A stretch of 64,000 nt of DNA, taken from Cycas panzhihuaensis. Taxonomy: Eukaryota > Cycadophyta. The notes beneath the pieces are model-generated. The model saw only the letters and a program-made list of their open reading frames with translations. It made no database searches and had not been told where the DNA came from. Where the stretch lies: NCBI GenBank assembly GCA_023213395.1, contig CM041465.1, positions 23,374,001 through 23,438,000 of the forward strand, read 5' to 3'. Positions 45,470-56,043 of the stretch are shown here, in pieces (within the stretch, counting starts at the first letter, position 1; the number at the start of each line of letters is the position of its first letter). The position numbers were made by a program, and so were the translations under genes.

Positions 45470-46010
45470 CTACAAATGGGTTTATAGAATAAAATATAAT
45501 TTAGAAGGAGCAATCGGGAATTATAAAGCTTGTTTGGTAGCTAAAGGTTTTTATCAGGTTGACAATATTAATTACATTGAAATTTTTACTTATATTTCTA
45601 AAATGAACACAATCAAAACTATCATTGCTCTTGTAACCAAATTTGGCTGGTAAGTATATCAAATGGATGTAAAGAGTGCATTCTTAAATGGTGATCTTAG
45701 AGAAGAAATATATGTATCTCAACCATCTGGTTTTATATCTAATCCTAATCTCGTTTACAAACTTAAAAAATCATTATATGCTCTTAAACAAGCCCCTAGG
45801 GCTTAGTATGTTAAGATCAATAATTATCTTCTTCAAAATGGATACACTAAACATATTAGTGATCCTAACCTCTATTTCAAATAAGAAAATAATAATATTA
45901 CCATTTTAATTTTTACTTTTTCACATTCATCAGTCAAAATCAATTGTGATGAGTAAATTTAAAATGACAGACTTAGGGCTTTTATGTTATTTTTTAGGCC
46001 TATAAATTTG
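45470..46010 (+). pseudogene. Copia reverse transcriptase remnant, catalytic YVDD box missing
   Basis: DYKWVYRIKYN, then YKACLVAKGFYQ, and [13 protein letters not shown] with [11 protein letters not shown], are hallmark copia RT blocks; the Asp of MDVKSAFL is present. After LKQAPRA comes a stop and then NGYTKHISDPNLYFK. The segment that should hold YVDD is absent: the frame passes from TILIFTF to a shifted SKFKMTDLG within about 40 bases (45900-45970), so roughly 60 bases look deleted. Confidence 0.8.
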
Positions 46011-46359
46011 TCAATTGGAATAAAAAATAACTATCTGCTAACCTAAATATATTATTGACTTAATAAAAAGATTTAAAACAGAAAATGAAAAGCCAACACT
46101 ACTCCTGTACAATTAGGTATGAAATTAATAATTGATTGTCAATCTTCATCTTATTATTCGACTTTATATCATCAATTAATAGGTAGTCTTATTTACTTAA
46201 TCCATATTTGCATAAATATCTCCTATGTTGTTATCTTGTATTCTAGGTACATGCAAAAACTCCATTAGTCTCATTGGAAAATAACTAAATGAATTTTAAG
46301 ATATCTTCAAGGTATGATTTACCATGGTCTAACCTATAACTTTTATAATATTAATCTTA

Positions 46360-46830
46360 AGTTAATAGGATATGCAGATTCAGACTAGGCATGTGACTCT
46401 AACGATTGAAAATCTACAACTAGTTATGTCTTCTTTCTCGATTCTTCACCAATTACATGGTCTAGTAAGAAGATGCAATCATTAGCACTATCACTCTAGT
46501 GGTAGAAGTCAGTAAAGAATCACTCTAGATTAAATCTCTATTAAGTGAGCTTAGTTTGTTTCCTAACTCTTCCATTTAACTTAATGTTGACAATTAAGGT
46601 GCAATATCTATAACTATTAATCCTATTACACATTCTAAAACTAAGTATATAGAATTACATTAGCATTTTATTTGTAATGTTATAAATGATAATACTATTA
46701 ATATGTTTTATTATCCTATAGATTTACAGATTGTCAACATGCTAACTAAGTCATTGACTGAAGTTAAGTTTGTAAAGCTATAAGAATTGTTAAAGATTAA
46801 TGAAATCTTCATCAAAAGGGGATTATCATG
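46360..46830 (+). pseudogene. Copia RNase H remnant
   Basis: LIGYADSD, then KSTTSYVFFLDSSPITWSSKK, is the copia RNase H core with its Asp. The C-terminus (NMLTKSLTEVKFVKL) matches the usual end. Several stops occur, including one after ADSD. Confidence 0.75.
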
Positions 46831-46909
46831 TTGAAGTCTTTATCATCTTCTTCTTTTTTCTCTATCTTCTATATATCTACTATTATACAAATTTAATAAT
46901 AAAGGGAGA

Positions 46910-47350
46910 TGTTAGAAATATTATTAACCTTAATATTAACTATTGCTTATGTATTTATTTAATTATTAAAGTCAATGTTGTTATTAAAAGTTCGATGAAA
47001 TGGACAACCATCTATTTCAATGAACTTCTATCGAATATTTATTTGAGAATCTTTCAAGCATGATTAATTGGTTGGTTGGATTTGGCCCATATATACTTAG
47101 GTTGAATTACTTGGAGGATAGATAGTTTGGTTAGGTTCATGAAGTAAGAGAGGGAAGATGAGATCCTCAACCATCTCCATTGTATCATCTTCTTTATTAT
47201 AATAATATTTACTTATTTAGGAGGTGCTTTTCTATTCCCAGTAGGGGGTTTTCCACCTATCATATCTGGTACATTTGTGATTACTTATTCATAAAGAATT
47301 TATGATTTACTTTTGTGTACTGCTCTATGAATTGAACCCTCTCTCTAACA
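46910..47350 (+). repeat. 3' LTR of copia element
   Basis: 441 bases, TGTTAGAAATATT ... CTCTCTAACA, with TGTTAG/CTAACA inverted ends. It is preceded by the purine tract AATAAAGGGAGA. A polyadenylation-like region of short T/A runs lies inside. Confidence 0.8.
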
Positions 47351-47879
47351 CATGCAAAGTTATTTTATTAAGGTTTCAAAGAGTTAATGGTGGGAAAGCT
47401 ATAAAATCTCATATTCAAGCTAAGAAACTAATAAAAGAGTGAAATAACTAAAATCAAAGATAAACACTAGGAGTTCTCATGAAGAAGCAAATATATGCAT
47501 GTTATCCACTTCATGCAGGAGAAACTTGTTGCTTGTGGCTAAAATTAGTAAGGAAGAATCCCTTGCAACTCTTGAAAGAGTGACTTTAAAGAAGCTCCCC
47601 GAGTCTTGAGAAGAAAGAAAGAGTGTTTGGTCCTTGTAGTAGAAGATTTTGAGTGCTTTTGTGTTGAAATGTGACTAAAGTAAGAGAGAGTGCTTAATCC
47701 TTATAGGAGAAGATTTTGAGTGCTTTTGTATTGGAATGTGACTTCTATTGTATATTTTTCTTAAAACTAAGTTTTTCTCCTTATTTCTATGTGTAGAATG
47801 AGCAAAACGATGAGTAAAATGATGTTCATTCAAACTTAAAATGATAGCTTTATTATTTGAGAGGGTGTCTCTGATCATT
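47351..47879. other. Non-coding spacer with a 67-bp tandem duplication
   Basis: AGAAGATTTTGAGTGCTTTT at 47641 recurs at 47708, a period of 67, covering about 47620-47750. No gene is seen. Confidence 0.6.
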
Positions 47880-48508
47880 ACGCCTCAATCTAGGCTTACC
47901 CCGAGGTGTCAAGTGTGTTAGGGAGTGTAATTAATGTGAATTTTGAACGTTATTAGCCACAATTGTCAATGTAACAGTTGCACTGCGAAGTTCTTTAGGG
48001 TACAACAAAGATGTCCATGGTGCTGACAATAATCATCACGATACATACAACAAACTTTACGGTGTAGAAGCAGGCCACAAAAATTAATTAACAGTTGACC
48101 AAATGTTGATTAAAGGGGTGCAAAATCCTATCTCAAACTTTTGTAAATTGACCCTAAAACTCTAAAGTGGTTGATTATATATAAAAATGTGAGAAAATGA
48201 AGTTCATAAGTAATAATGAGTCAAAATTAGAGGGAAACAGAGTTGCAATAATATTGAGAAGTCACCTCGTCAACTGGGAGACTACATTGAGGACTCTAGA
48301 GCCATTGGATTGGAGTATGAGTCGTCATAAGCATATGAGCAATCACAGGCAAGCTAGATAAATCACAGGCACATATACAACAGTCACATAAACATCTCAT
48401 GGAACTATAAATACAAATGGCGTAGTAACAAAAAATAAAATGAGACATACACCTACACTTACTTGCATTGCGACCTCTTGATCTATTCTTGATAGTCAAA
48501 AAATAACA
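47880..48508 (-). repeat. Old gypsy LTR end, relic
   Basis: ACATACACCTACACTTACTT (48446-48465) and TTGATAGTCAAAAAATAACA (48489-48508) correspond to the right edge of the element 2 LTR (CATACCTACACTTACCTGAG ... GTAGCTAGGAAACA). The left part is diverged beyond confident alignment. Confidence 0.4.
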
Positions 48509-49183
48509 TGAAAAAGTAATTATTTACTATACCATTGAATCCTTTAATTAAATCAAGTTAATGAAAATGTAGACACTAAAATGTTACATCTTATAAGTAC
48601 ATCCCATTTATCTATTATTTAAGAGATGAATCCAATAAATTAAAAACATGAGGTAAATAATATCAAAAGTTGTATGATATTTACATATTATTTAAAAGTC
48701 GAATCCAAGAAGTCAAACCATGAGAGAACAAATAATATCAAAAATCAAGTGAATGATTAAATACGATGGATGTGGTCAAAGCCAATTCCACCCTAGACGC
48801 GTGTTCAAAGCTCATAGGGCATGGTGTTGTGTAAATTTCCCAAATGGGTGATATGGTGTTGCTTTAGTAGATGTTTTCAATGTGACACGACCCCGTTTGA
48901 AAGAAATTTCAAACACAAACCCACAGGATATTCTGTACGCAAGATAAAACCATCAAACGCGCAGATTAAAAACGATCAACCATGCGGACGGTGGAAAGCC
49001 TCGTCCCATTTATGCTCAACATAATCCCAAACCCCGATTTTTCTAAATCGGCGCAAGGAAATGACCATCAATTGACCCGACATAGAGTTCACAACACCAA
49101 AAATGGAAACGAAAGGAAAAATTAAGTAGCCGTTTATGATACGTTAATTAGTAGCCGTGTAATACATTGACGACCGTCTTTCT
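48509..49183. other. Intergenic sequence downstream of the transporter gene
   Basis: I recognise no transposon and no second gene. It holds the 3' flank of the - strand gene. ATTAA-type sequences near 49120-49150 could act in polyadenylation, but no clear AATAAA is present. Confidence 0.4.
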
Positions 49184-50818
49184 CTATGTGATTACGTCGG
49201 AATATAGCTTTGGCTTTGCCTCTGTTGCTGTGTTGGTGATGCTATTGCAGAGGACAAGCCTTTTATAAAACCGTTCAGTTCTAATCCAGAGGGTTAAGGC
49301 TGCAAATACTCCCGACATACACACTGCTGCTAAGATACAGAATGTGACGCTGAAGCACTGGCCTCCCCTGCACTGCGACTCTCTTCCCTGTTTCTGGGCC
49401 TCTCTATCGTACAGATATCCGGCTACCCATACAGAAAGGATGTACGATACGAGAGGATTGGCTATGAGAACCAAGTTGTACAGTGTGCCAAAATGGCGAA
49501 GGCCAAAAAGGTCAGATGCAGTAGCGGGAATCAACGACCAGTGCGCTCCACAGGAAAGCCCCATCAGTATGCATCCTAAGTGTAGACTTCCAGGTAATGA
49601 AGACGCTATTAATGCGTACGCAAACGACAGAATGAAACCGGCGATTGCAATCAACAGTGGCCTGGGTATTGCATACCTGCAATGCATTGAGTAATCCGAG
49701 CACGCACCACCTCCGAATCTGCCTATGAATTGAAATATGGATACAAAAGTGATGAATATGCTGACATGTTTATGGCCTAGAGAAGTTGCTACTTGGTTCA
49801 TATTATTGATTGCAGCAAATGCAGAGCCCAGTGCAACGCCAGAGATGAATAGCACCAGAAAGAAATCAACGCTATGGAGTATGTCCATAGCTGAATCATA
49901 ATTTCTGTACACAATAGTCGACGTCAACCGTGGAGACTGGCTATAATCAGAATCGCGGTTCTCGTTCCCAACGATCAATGCTTCTAGAATCGTGTCTTGC
50001 CTCGATGAATTAGAGGCACAGCTGAATATTCTTCCACGATCTGATTTCCATATCACCCACAACGGCGACATGACAATCAGGATCGCCGCCATACATTCGA
50101 CGCGATTGGCTTGCGAATTCTGGCGTTCGCAAAACGCAGATCCCATTAAGAATAGCGCTAGTAGCATCACGGGCGCCGAAGTGAAAGCCAGGTTCACTAA
50201 TGTAGTCGACTTCTCGGAATCCCTTTCTTGGTCGACCTTACGCACGGCAGGCATTAGCAAAATCGCCATTGTAGTAGGAATCACCGCAGCTATGAGCAAA
50301 AAGGAAGAACCGTCCGAGCGTTGGATTACTGGCAGGATATGCCAAATTTTGGTGAGAATAGCACTGCTTAATCCCAAGCAGCCCTTCATCAATCCTACTA
50401 CAATTCCCCTATTCGCCGGAAAATTATTAACACATGTTACTATGCACGCCGTATTGAAATAAGTCTGACCATTTACGGCAATGCAAATATATATACCCAT
50501 CTCCCAAACAGCGGGCGTGTAAGATAAACCACTCCCTCCCAACATTAACCATATCATAATATATCCCATGAAATTCTGCAGCGCTCCTATCAGCAGGACC
50601 ACCCATGGTGGAAATTTATCGTACATCAGCCCAGAAATTATTCCTACGCATTCTCCTACATCCTTGAAGACGGAGATTGTCTCCAGCTGTTGCTGATTAT
50701 ATCCAAACCGCCTTTTCATGGTTTCCGAATATATGCCAAAACTGTATGAAGCTCCTGCGCAGCATTCGATCCATATGCACGCTGTAAGAACTATCCACCT
50801 ATTGCTCAGCGACGCCAT
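49184..50818 (-). CDS. Nodulin-like / MFS transporter (NFD4-like), 544 aa, intact
   Basis: A multi-pass membrane protein of the plant nodulin-like family in the major facilitator superfamily. It is related to NUCLEAR FUSION DEFECTIVE 4-like proteins; the substrate is unknown. Residues 6-255 form the nodulin-like half: RWIVLTACIWIECCAGASY, GYNQQQLETISVFKDVGE at 39-56, and NFPANRGIVVGLMKG at 132-146. A hydrophilic loop spans about 258-312. The C-terminal half has NNMNQVATSLGH at 338-349, GRFGGG at 366-371, GAHWSLIPATASDLFGLRHFG at 424-444 and SQCRGGQCF at 481-489. I expect about 12 membrane segments. The frame is open for 31 more codons upstream, but the first of these is TTG; the ATG at 50818 has a good context (AGAATGG) and fits family length. 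There is no intron or stop. It is the only gene here free of damage. Confidence 0.93.
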   Translation of the reverse strand: MASLSNRWIVLTACIWIECCAGASYSFGIYSETMKRRFGYNQQQLETISVFKDVGECVGIISGLMYDKFPPWVVLLIGALQNFMGYIMIWLMLGGSGLSYTPAVWEMGIYICIAVNGQTYFNTACIVTCVNNFPANRGIVVGLMKGCLGLSSAILTKIWHILPVIQRSDGSSFLLIAAVIPTTMAILLMPAVRKVDQERDSEKSTTLVNLAFTSAPVMLLALFLMGSAFCERQNSQANRVECMAAILIVMSPLWVIWKSDRGRIFSCASNSSRQDTILEALIVGNENRDSDYSQSPRLTSTIVYRNYDSAMDILHSVDFFLVLFISGVALGSAFAAINNMNQVATSLGHKHVSIFITFVSIFQFIGRFGGGACSDYSMHCRYAIPRPLLIAIAGFILSFAYALIASSLPGSLHLGCILMGLSCGAHWSLIPATASDLFGLRHFGTLYNLVLIANPLVSYILSVWVAGYLYDREAQKQGRESQCRGGQCFSVTFCILAAVCMSGVFAALTLWIRTERFYKRLVLCNSITNTATEAKPKLYSDVIT

Positions 50819-50900
50819 TCTTTTGGTCTGATAAAGACTATACCTTTCATTAAGCTCTTCGTCGTTAATCTCAAAGGCTTCGTGATCCCTATGTGTAATA

Positions 50901-50908
50901 ATATATAA
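50901..50908 (-). promoter_or_regulatory. Candidate TATA box of the transporter gene
   Basis: TTATATAT on the - strand, about 83-90 bases upstream of the ATG at 50818. That leaves a 5' leader of about 50 bases and agrees with the shorter protein start. Confidence 0.4.
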
Positions 50909-50911
50909 CAA

Positions 50912-51709
50912 CGCAATGCCGTTCTGGACAAGTAGTACGTTCGGAACGAAAGTTCCGCCATGTTTCGCATCCGCTAGGCGCCAGGAATGACTTCAAACCC
51001 ACGAGTGCCCATCCGTGGAGAAGGAAGGTCCCCGAGAGGTTCGTTTATCTGTCGTGTTTCGTCTGTCCGATTTCAGCGATTTACCTGTCTTCTCGGCGGA
51101 AACCGCAACCGGCTTCGCACCAATTACATGATAATCCATATACAGATACATACGGAAACTGACAAACAAATCGTACCACAATAATTTTGGAACTTATCCA
51201 CAAAGACAAATTGTGCCACCACAATTCTGCGCTTTTTCTTAGTAGCAGTCCATCTAGTCATCACGGATGTCGAGTACAAGCGCTCCGATCGTTTTCAAGG
51301 CTTCGATCAACGATGATATCACTACAGTATTCACTCGCAAAAAAAAAATTGTCTTTCGATTAGACAAACGCGAGTAGTGATATTTTCAATTTCCATCTTT
51401 GTATTATATATATATTTCAAATTAATGTACTTTAACTCGCATGAAAACGTGGTAAGCTTTAGTGGCATATCAAAATTGACTCCACCATAAAGCGTCGAAT
51501 CTAATCAAGTTTGATCTTTTTCACATACAGTTAGAAGTAGAACCAAGTTCTTCACTGTCAATTTAGACTTTCTTAAACCATCGTTTCGCTGGAATGATGT
51601 ATCTATTTTTAGAACATTTTATTAAGTATAAATTGTCACATCAATTTATTCATAAAAACTTGACAGAAATTGAGTGTTGCCATTATAATAATTTACTTGA
51701 GATTTGTAT
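50912..51709. other. Upstream region of the transporter gene
   Basis: Non-repetitive as far as I can see. Short overlapping ORFs at 50987-51184 on both strands have no recognisable domain. It is limited on the right by an LTR, so the native promoter is at most about 0.8 kb long unless it extends into the element. Confidence 0.4.
51705..51709. repeat. Probable target site duplication, left (TGTAT)
   Basis: TGTAT precedes the LTR start; TGCAT follows the right LTR at 62145-62149. There is one C/T difference. Confidence 0.45.
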
Positions 51710-52478
51710 TGTGTGCGTCTCCTTTCACCTGTTTTAACATATAAAATTTTACAATAAAAGATAGACACAAAATTGGTGAAAATATTAAGAATTAATTTTT
51801 ATTAATGGTAAGAAGGGCACTACTTTTGGTCCTTTCACAACCAAACGCATGCCTAAGCAAGTACCACTAGAGGACAGGCCACCCAATGCGTGGGTTCTAG
51901 CCCGGATCAACTAGATGCAATACACATACGATGGATGGATATTTTTTCATGTCTATTCTTATTCTTTATATGCGATGAATATATAGTTACATAATTGTTT
52001 TATTAATTTTGTCCTATCTCAACTAATCTGCCCGTTGCTCATCTCTGCTCGAGCCGCCCATGGTCAGCCTAAGTTGCACTCAAGTCCGCTGGTTGCACTC
52101 TCGACAGTCCTTAGTTGTAGCCGCAGTCCTCACAGAATCGCAGCTGCATCTCACGATCGATTGCAATCTTCATAGTTCTACCATGACTCTTACTGCTGCA
52201 AGCAGAGCTTCTTCAGATGACCATAGTAGCGATCGTAGTCCTAGCAGTGATCCACGAGTAGCCGTAGTAACAATTGTAGTCGTTGTAGCAGTCGTAGTAG
52301 CAGCCGTAACAGCAATCGTAGTCGCAATAGCATCGTAGTAGCAATCGTAGTCACAATAACAGTCATAGTAGCAGCCGTAATAGCAATCGTAATTGCAGTA
52401 GCAACTGACCTCCTCAGTTGCAGCAACAATCTTTATTATCACAGCCATACCTCAAAAGTGGTTGTTAGCCCACACACA
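51710..52478 (-). repeat. 3' LTR of element 3
   Basis: About 769 bases, + strand TGTGTGCGTC ... GCCCACACACA. It aligns with 61340-62144, including CACAAAATTGGTGAAAA/CACAGAATTGGTGAAAA and CCACCCAATGCGTGGGTTC. It contains a triplet array at 52215-52402. Confidence 0.85.
52215..52402. repeat. Triplet-phased GTAGCAATCGTAGTCACA-type array, 3' LTR
   Basis: Irregular 18-24 base units built from GTA, GCA, GTC and ACA triplets, for example GTAGCAATCGTAGTCACAAT. All three frames of each strand stay open, which produces long meaningless ORFs. Confidence 0.85.
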
Positions 52479-52499
52479 TCTTCCCGGTCACCTCTTTTG
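52479..52499 (-). other. Polypurine tract region, element 3
   Basis: On the - strand a purine-rich stretch ending GGGAAGA abuts the LTR start TGTGTGTGG. Confidence 0.5.
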
Positions 52500-54847
52500 A
52501 ACAAGTAACATACTCATTCACAAAATTTCAATTATTATTCTACTTAGATCCTCCATTGTGCTTTCCTGATCTTTATCCTTTCCCTGTGTATGTACTCTAT
52601 ATTTGGTTTTGCTATATGAAGAGGTAATCTCAGTCCGTTTCTTTTTAAATATTTGCATAACATAGCAACATCCTGCATTGTATCCAACAGATCTAACGTC
52701 GATTTTCCCCTAAATTGCAGCTACTCAATTTCTTAATTTAATTCATTATTAACTCTCTCTGTCAATTCTAATTGATCTCTATACGCATTACGTTCCCTCT
52801 ATAAGTTTTTACAACGTTCTGATTCTTCATCTGTCTTTATAATCCATGCTCCCAGCTGGTGATAAACTTGTTACATGTCTGCCAGAATATACCTGTCAAA
52901 CCTCATCTTGAACTCCTCTACTTGTGGCCCAACCTCGTTTATGTCATCCACCTAATCTATTATGAATTTTTTCAAAGAGTCCAATTTCTCCTCAGTGATT
53001 TGATGAATCCTTTTCAATGATTCTTCTAGTGGTTTAGCTATGCTTTCTAGATCCGTAACCAGTTGCCTGGTTATCTTTGCCAAACATGTCGTCCTTCAAT
53101 TAGTTACATCCTAAGCATCATGCTCCATTGGATCCAGTCCTTCTTCTAGAATTTCCTTATCTACATTAAATTTAACTTTCGGTGGCTGATTATTCAATTT
53201 TTCTATAATTTCTTTCTTTCTTCTCTTTTGTGCTAGCCTTCTCATTTTCTACCTTTGCTTTCCATCCTCTACTATTGTTGCTTTCTTCACTCTTTCTTCC
53301 CTTCCTTCCTCCTCCACCAATTTTGTTTTGGGAATTTTTCCTACTTCTTCCTCTAAAGAACTGGGTCCTTTCTCCCACTTTACTTTTTCTTTCCTTTTCT
53401 GGGTAGTCTGTTGCTATACTCCTAGTGTCACATGATTCATTTGATATAATTTTTGTATCCACTGTTGAACCTGGCCTTGCTTTTTTTCCCAATCTTCTCC
53501 ATTGTCATCTGTCCAACAGGCTAATGGTGATTGCTCCATGTTTCCCTTCGACATATTAATTTCTGGACATTGAAACATGAGAAATCCCTATAAAATAGTT
53601 ACATAATAAAAAAGAATAGTTTTGTTAGATTCCAAAATCGCTTGCAAACTTAATTTTATTTTTTTCCTCATAAACTTTGCCCAATTTAAGACTTTCCCTT
53701 AGGCCACATGATTAACCATTGTTCTTAAGTTACTAGGTATAAATGTATTCTTTTGAGTAAGTACAATTTTAGTAAAAATAAAATGTGCTAAGAATCACTT
53801 CTCCGGGGCTCGTATGCCTGCTATTCTAATGCCTAAAGTAGAGGTGTCTCTACTTTATGTCCCAATTATCCTTGCTGCTTCTTCTCGAGATATTAAAGTA
53901 TCCCTCTTAATTTCTCCGCCTTCCTTCGGAAGTCTTGTAATTACCACTATAATTTCTTCCTAAATTTGTACTATTTCTAGGTATTTAGCCAATAACGGAA
54001 GTGTTACCTGCAGAAAATTTTCTGCATTGGGTAAGATTCCTACCATTATGAACTTTTACAATCCTGCCTTGATAATCAATTTCCTTCATTAATCCTCTTC
54101 TTTCATGGTTCGCCATTCTGCGCGAATCCTGAAATCATCATTTTCTTTGATTAGCAGCGTTCTCAGCATTTTCTCCAACTGTTCCCTAGACTTAGTCTGC
54201 TTTTTAATTGTTTCCTTTATCATCAGTAATGCCGTGCCATCTTACCACTGCAACTTTGAATGGTACCACCTCTATTAATTGCTTGTCGATATGATTTAAT
54301 TTACTCTGTCACTACTGGTCGCTTATGGTATGACTTTAAATCCTTTTTTTACTGCTAGTTCTTTGTCACTACAACTTTGTAACTCTGAATCTGTCCATCA
54401 CTGCTAGTTTTGCAACTCTAAATCCATCTGTCACTGCTAGTTTTGCAACTCTTAATCCATCCATCACTGCTATTGGCTTGCCACTGCACTTCCGTTGCTT
54501 CTTTTCCGTGCTACCACAACACAGTGATACTATAATTATACTCCTATTCCGCCCCGTATGCATCTACCTAATTGCGTCATGGATTATGTGGGCTGCTATC
54601 TTGTCCCCGTCGTTGTTTTCTGATGTAAAGTTATTTCATAACTTTTAATTTTCGTGTGCCGTACGTACACTAGATCTCATCATATCTAGGTAGTTATTAA
54701 AGGTCGTTGTATGTCACATTTGCACTTCCGTTGGTTATCCACACCTTGTCTTCCTATGGCTACGTCCCTTAATCATACATGATTAATATATATGCGTCTA
54801 TTCATACCCATATCGCACCTCCTTATGTGCATCCATGACCTTACTTT
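52500..54847 (-). pseudogene. 3' region of element 3 with coiled-coil and basic segments, function unknown
   Basis: About 2.3 kb between integrase and the 3' LTR, where some OTA elements carry an env-like or other extra ORF. In the - frame at about 52830-53100 there is a heptad-like helix (LESIAKPLEESLKRIHQITE, then EKLDSLKKF). At 53190-53492 a 100-codon open stretch is Lys/Arg/Ser/Glu-rich. At 54367-54470 an 11-residue repeat (DGFRVAKLAVM type) occurs three times. I see no signal peptide, membrane segment or known domain. Stops divide it into pieces. An accessory nucleic-acid-binding or structural protein is possible, but nothing proves it. Confidence 0.45.
54367..54470. repeat. Three 33-bp (11-codon) tandem repeats
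   Basis: CACTGCTAGTTTTGCAACTC recurs every 33 bases (about 54399 and 54432), with a diverged first unit. The frame is kept, giving RVAKLAV/RVTKL repeats on the - strand. Confidence 0.8.
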
Positions 54848-54896
54848 ATGTTCACATCATTTCATTTTTAAACAGTTAATGAAATGATGTGAACAT
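54848..54896. repeat. Perfect 19-bp inverted repeat with 11-base loop
   Basis: ATGTTCACATCATTTCATT (54848-54866) is the exact reverse complement of 54878-54896, around TTTAAACAGTT. It lies between integrase and the extra 3' region of element 3. Confidence 0.9.
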
Positions 54897-55031
54897 CTTT
54901 TAAGCTTGTAACACCTTTACTAGGGATAATTGCCCCTTAGTTAATGATGTTCCCACTTTTTTTTTTTACATTCTATACAACTTTAATCTACTTCCATTGA
55001 CTAATTTAGTCAATGGCTGGCCATCAAATTG

Positions 55032-55990
55032 TTATAATTTCACTTCTCTATTACCATGAATATAGTTAATCCTATATGGACCTAACCATCTTATTTTCAT
55101 TTTGCCGAGTTTAAATTTACTATCATACAACAATACCAAATCATTTACCTTAAATTCAGGTTTTTTAAGGTGGCGGTTATGCCACGCTTTTCGCCTTTTC
55201 TTTTCCACTTTCAATTCCCACAATGCTCGTGCCTTGGTCTCATCTAAATTCATTAATTAAATCAACCATTGATCGTAGAAAATTTCTAGATCTTCCCTGA
55301 GATGCTGAGCCACTCTTAAGCTTTCTGCTTAAAACTTTAGAGGGACCACAACTTCTAATCCGTAAACCAGTTGAAATGGGGTCTGCTTATAAGATCTTTT
55401 CTTCATTGTTCTGTCTGCCCATAGGACTGAATGCAATTTCTCCACCCAATCGGTTCGTTGTCCATTATAGATTTTTATCAAAGAGATCTTTAAGATTTTA
55501 TTTATGCTTTCTACTTGACCATTTACTCTGGGATAATATTGCGAAGATATGCCATGTTGAATCAAAATTCTATGGTTAAGTGTTTAATTGTTTGATTCAA
55601 AAAGACACCTCCTTGATCTGATACAATCTCCAAGGGACATCTGAACCTTATTATAATAACTTTGTACAAGAAGCGAGCTGTGCTTCTTACGTTGCACTTC
55701 TTCATAGGTTTGGCCTCAGTCCATTTGGTCAAAAAGTCTGTGGCCACCAATATATATCTTGCATTTATCCTTCTTACTGGGGGACTAATTGGTCCCATAA
55801 AATCCAAACCCTATTTTTTGAATGGAGCTTGGGCTAGTATGGGATGAAGAGGCATAAAACTTTACTTTGACAGCTTCCCTACTCGTTGACAAATGTCATA
55901 AGATTTTACCCATCTTTCAGCGTCTTCAAATAGTGTTGGCTACCATAATCCCACTGTCAATATTTTTCTAGTTGTAGCTTCTCCTCCATG
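55032..55990 (-). pseudogene. Integrase of element 3
   Basis: The core has WxMDFMGPISPP with the first Asp and EIVSDQGGVFLN with the second at 55562-55807 (-). At about 55480-55520, RVNGQVESINKIL carries the third, Glu. The C-terminal part at 55032-55253 has FKVNDLVLLYDSKFKLGKM and RWLGPYRI. The N-terminal zinc part, near 55860-55990, is decayed (CQR-type remnant). Several stops divide the domains, for example near 55562 and 55800. No chromodomain is found. Confidence 0.85.
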
Positions 55991-56043
55991 ATGGGATGAA
56001 GCTATCCCTTATGGGCTTCTCTCAGAACTGGCTCTACTTCATG

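Larger units (their letters stand above)
42700..47350 (+). mobile_element. Decayed Ty1/copia retrotransposon, 5' LTR not found
   Basis: The domain order gag, integrase, RT, RNase H identifies Ty1/copia. Gag-like sequence lies at about 42760-43330, integrase at about 44130-44560, RT at about 45470-46010, RNase H at about 46360-46800, a PPT at 46899-46909 and a 3' LTR at 46910-47350. Stops occur every few dozen codons. It is AT-rich compared with the gypsy elements. Confidence 0.85.

Noticed and set aside
50819-50911. 31-codon N-terminal extension of the transporter
   Set aside because: The first codon would be TTG, there is no ATG upstream in frame, a TATA-like sequence lies within it, and the family starts near the RW-x-V motif.
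50987-51184. Overlapping ORFs on both strands upstream of the transporter
   Set aside because: Short, mirror-image open frames with no domain; more likely chance in promoter or leader sequence.
52060-52448. Several overlapping ORFs of Val/Ala/Ile or Tyr/Cys runs
   Set aside because: Produced by the triplet array in the LTR, open in all frames, with no protein character. The same applies to 61741-62156.
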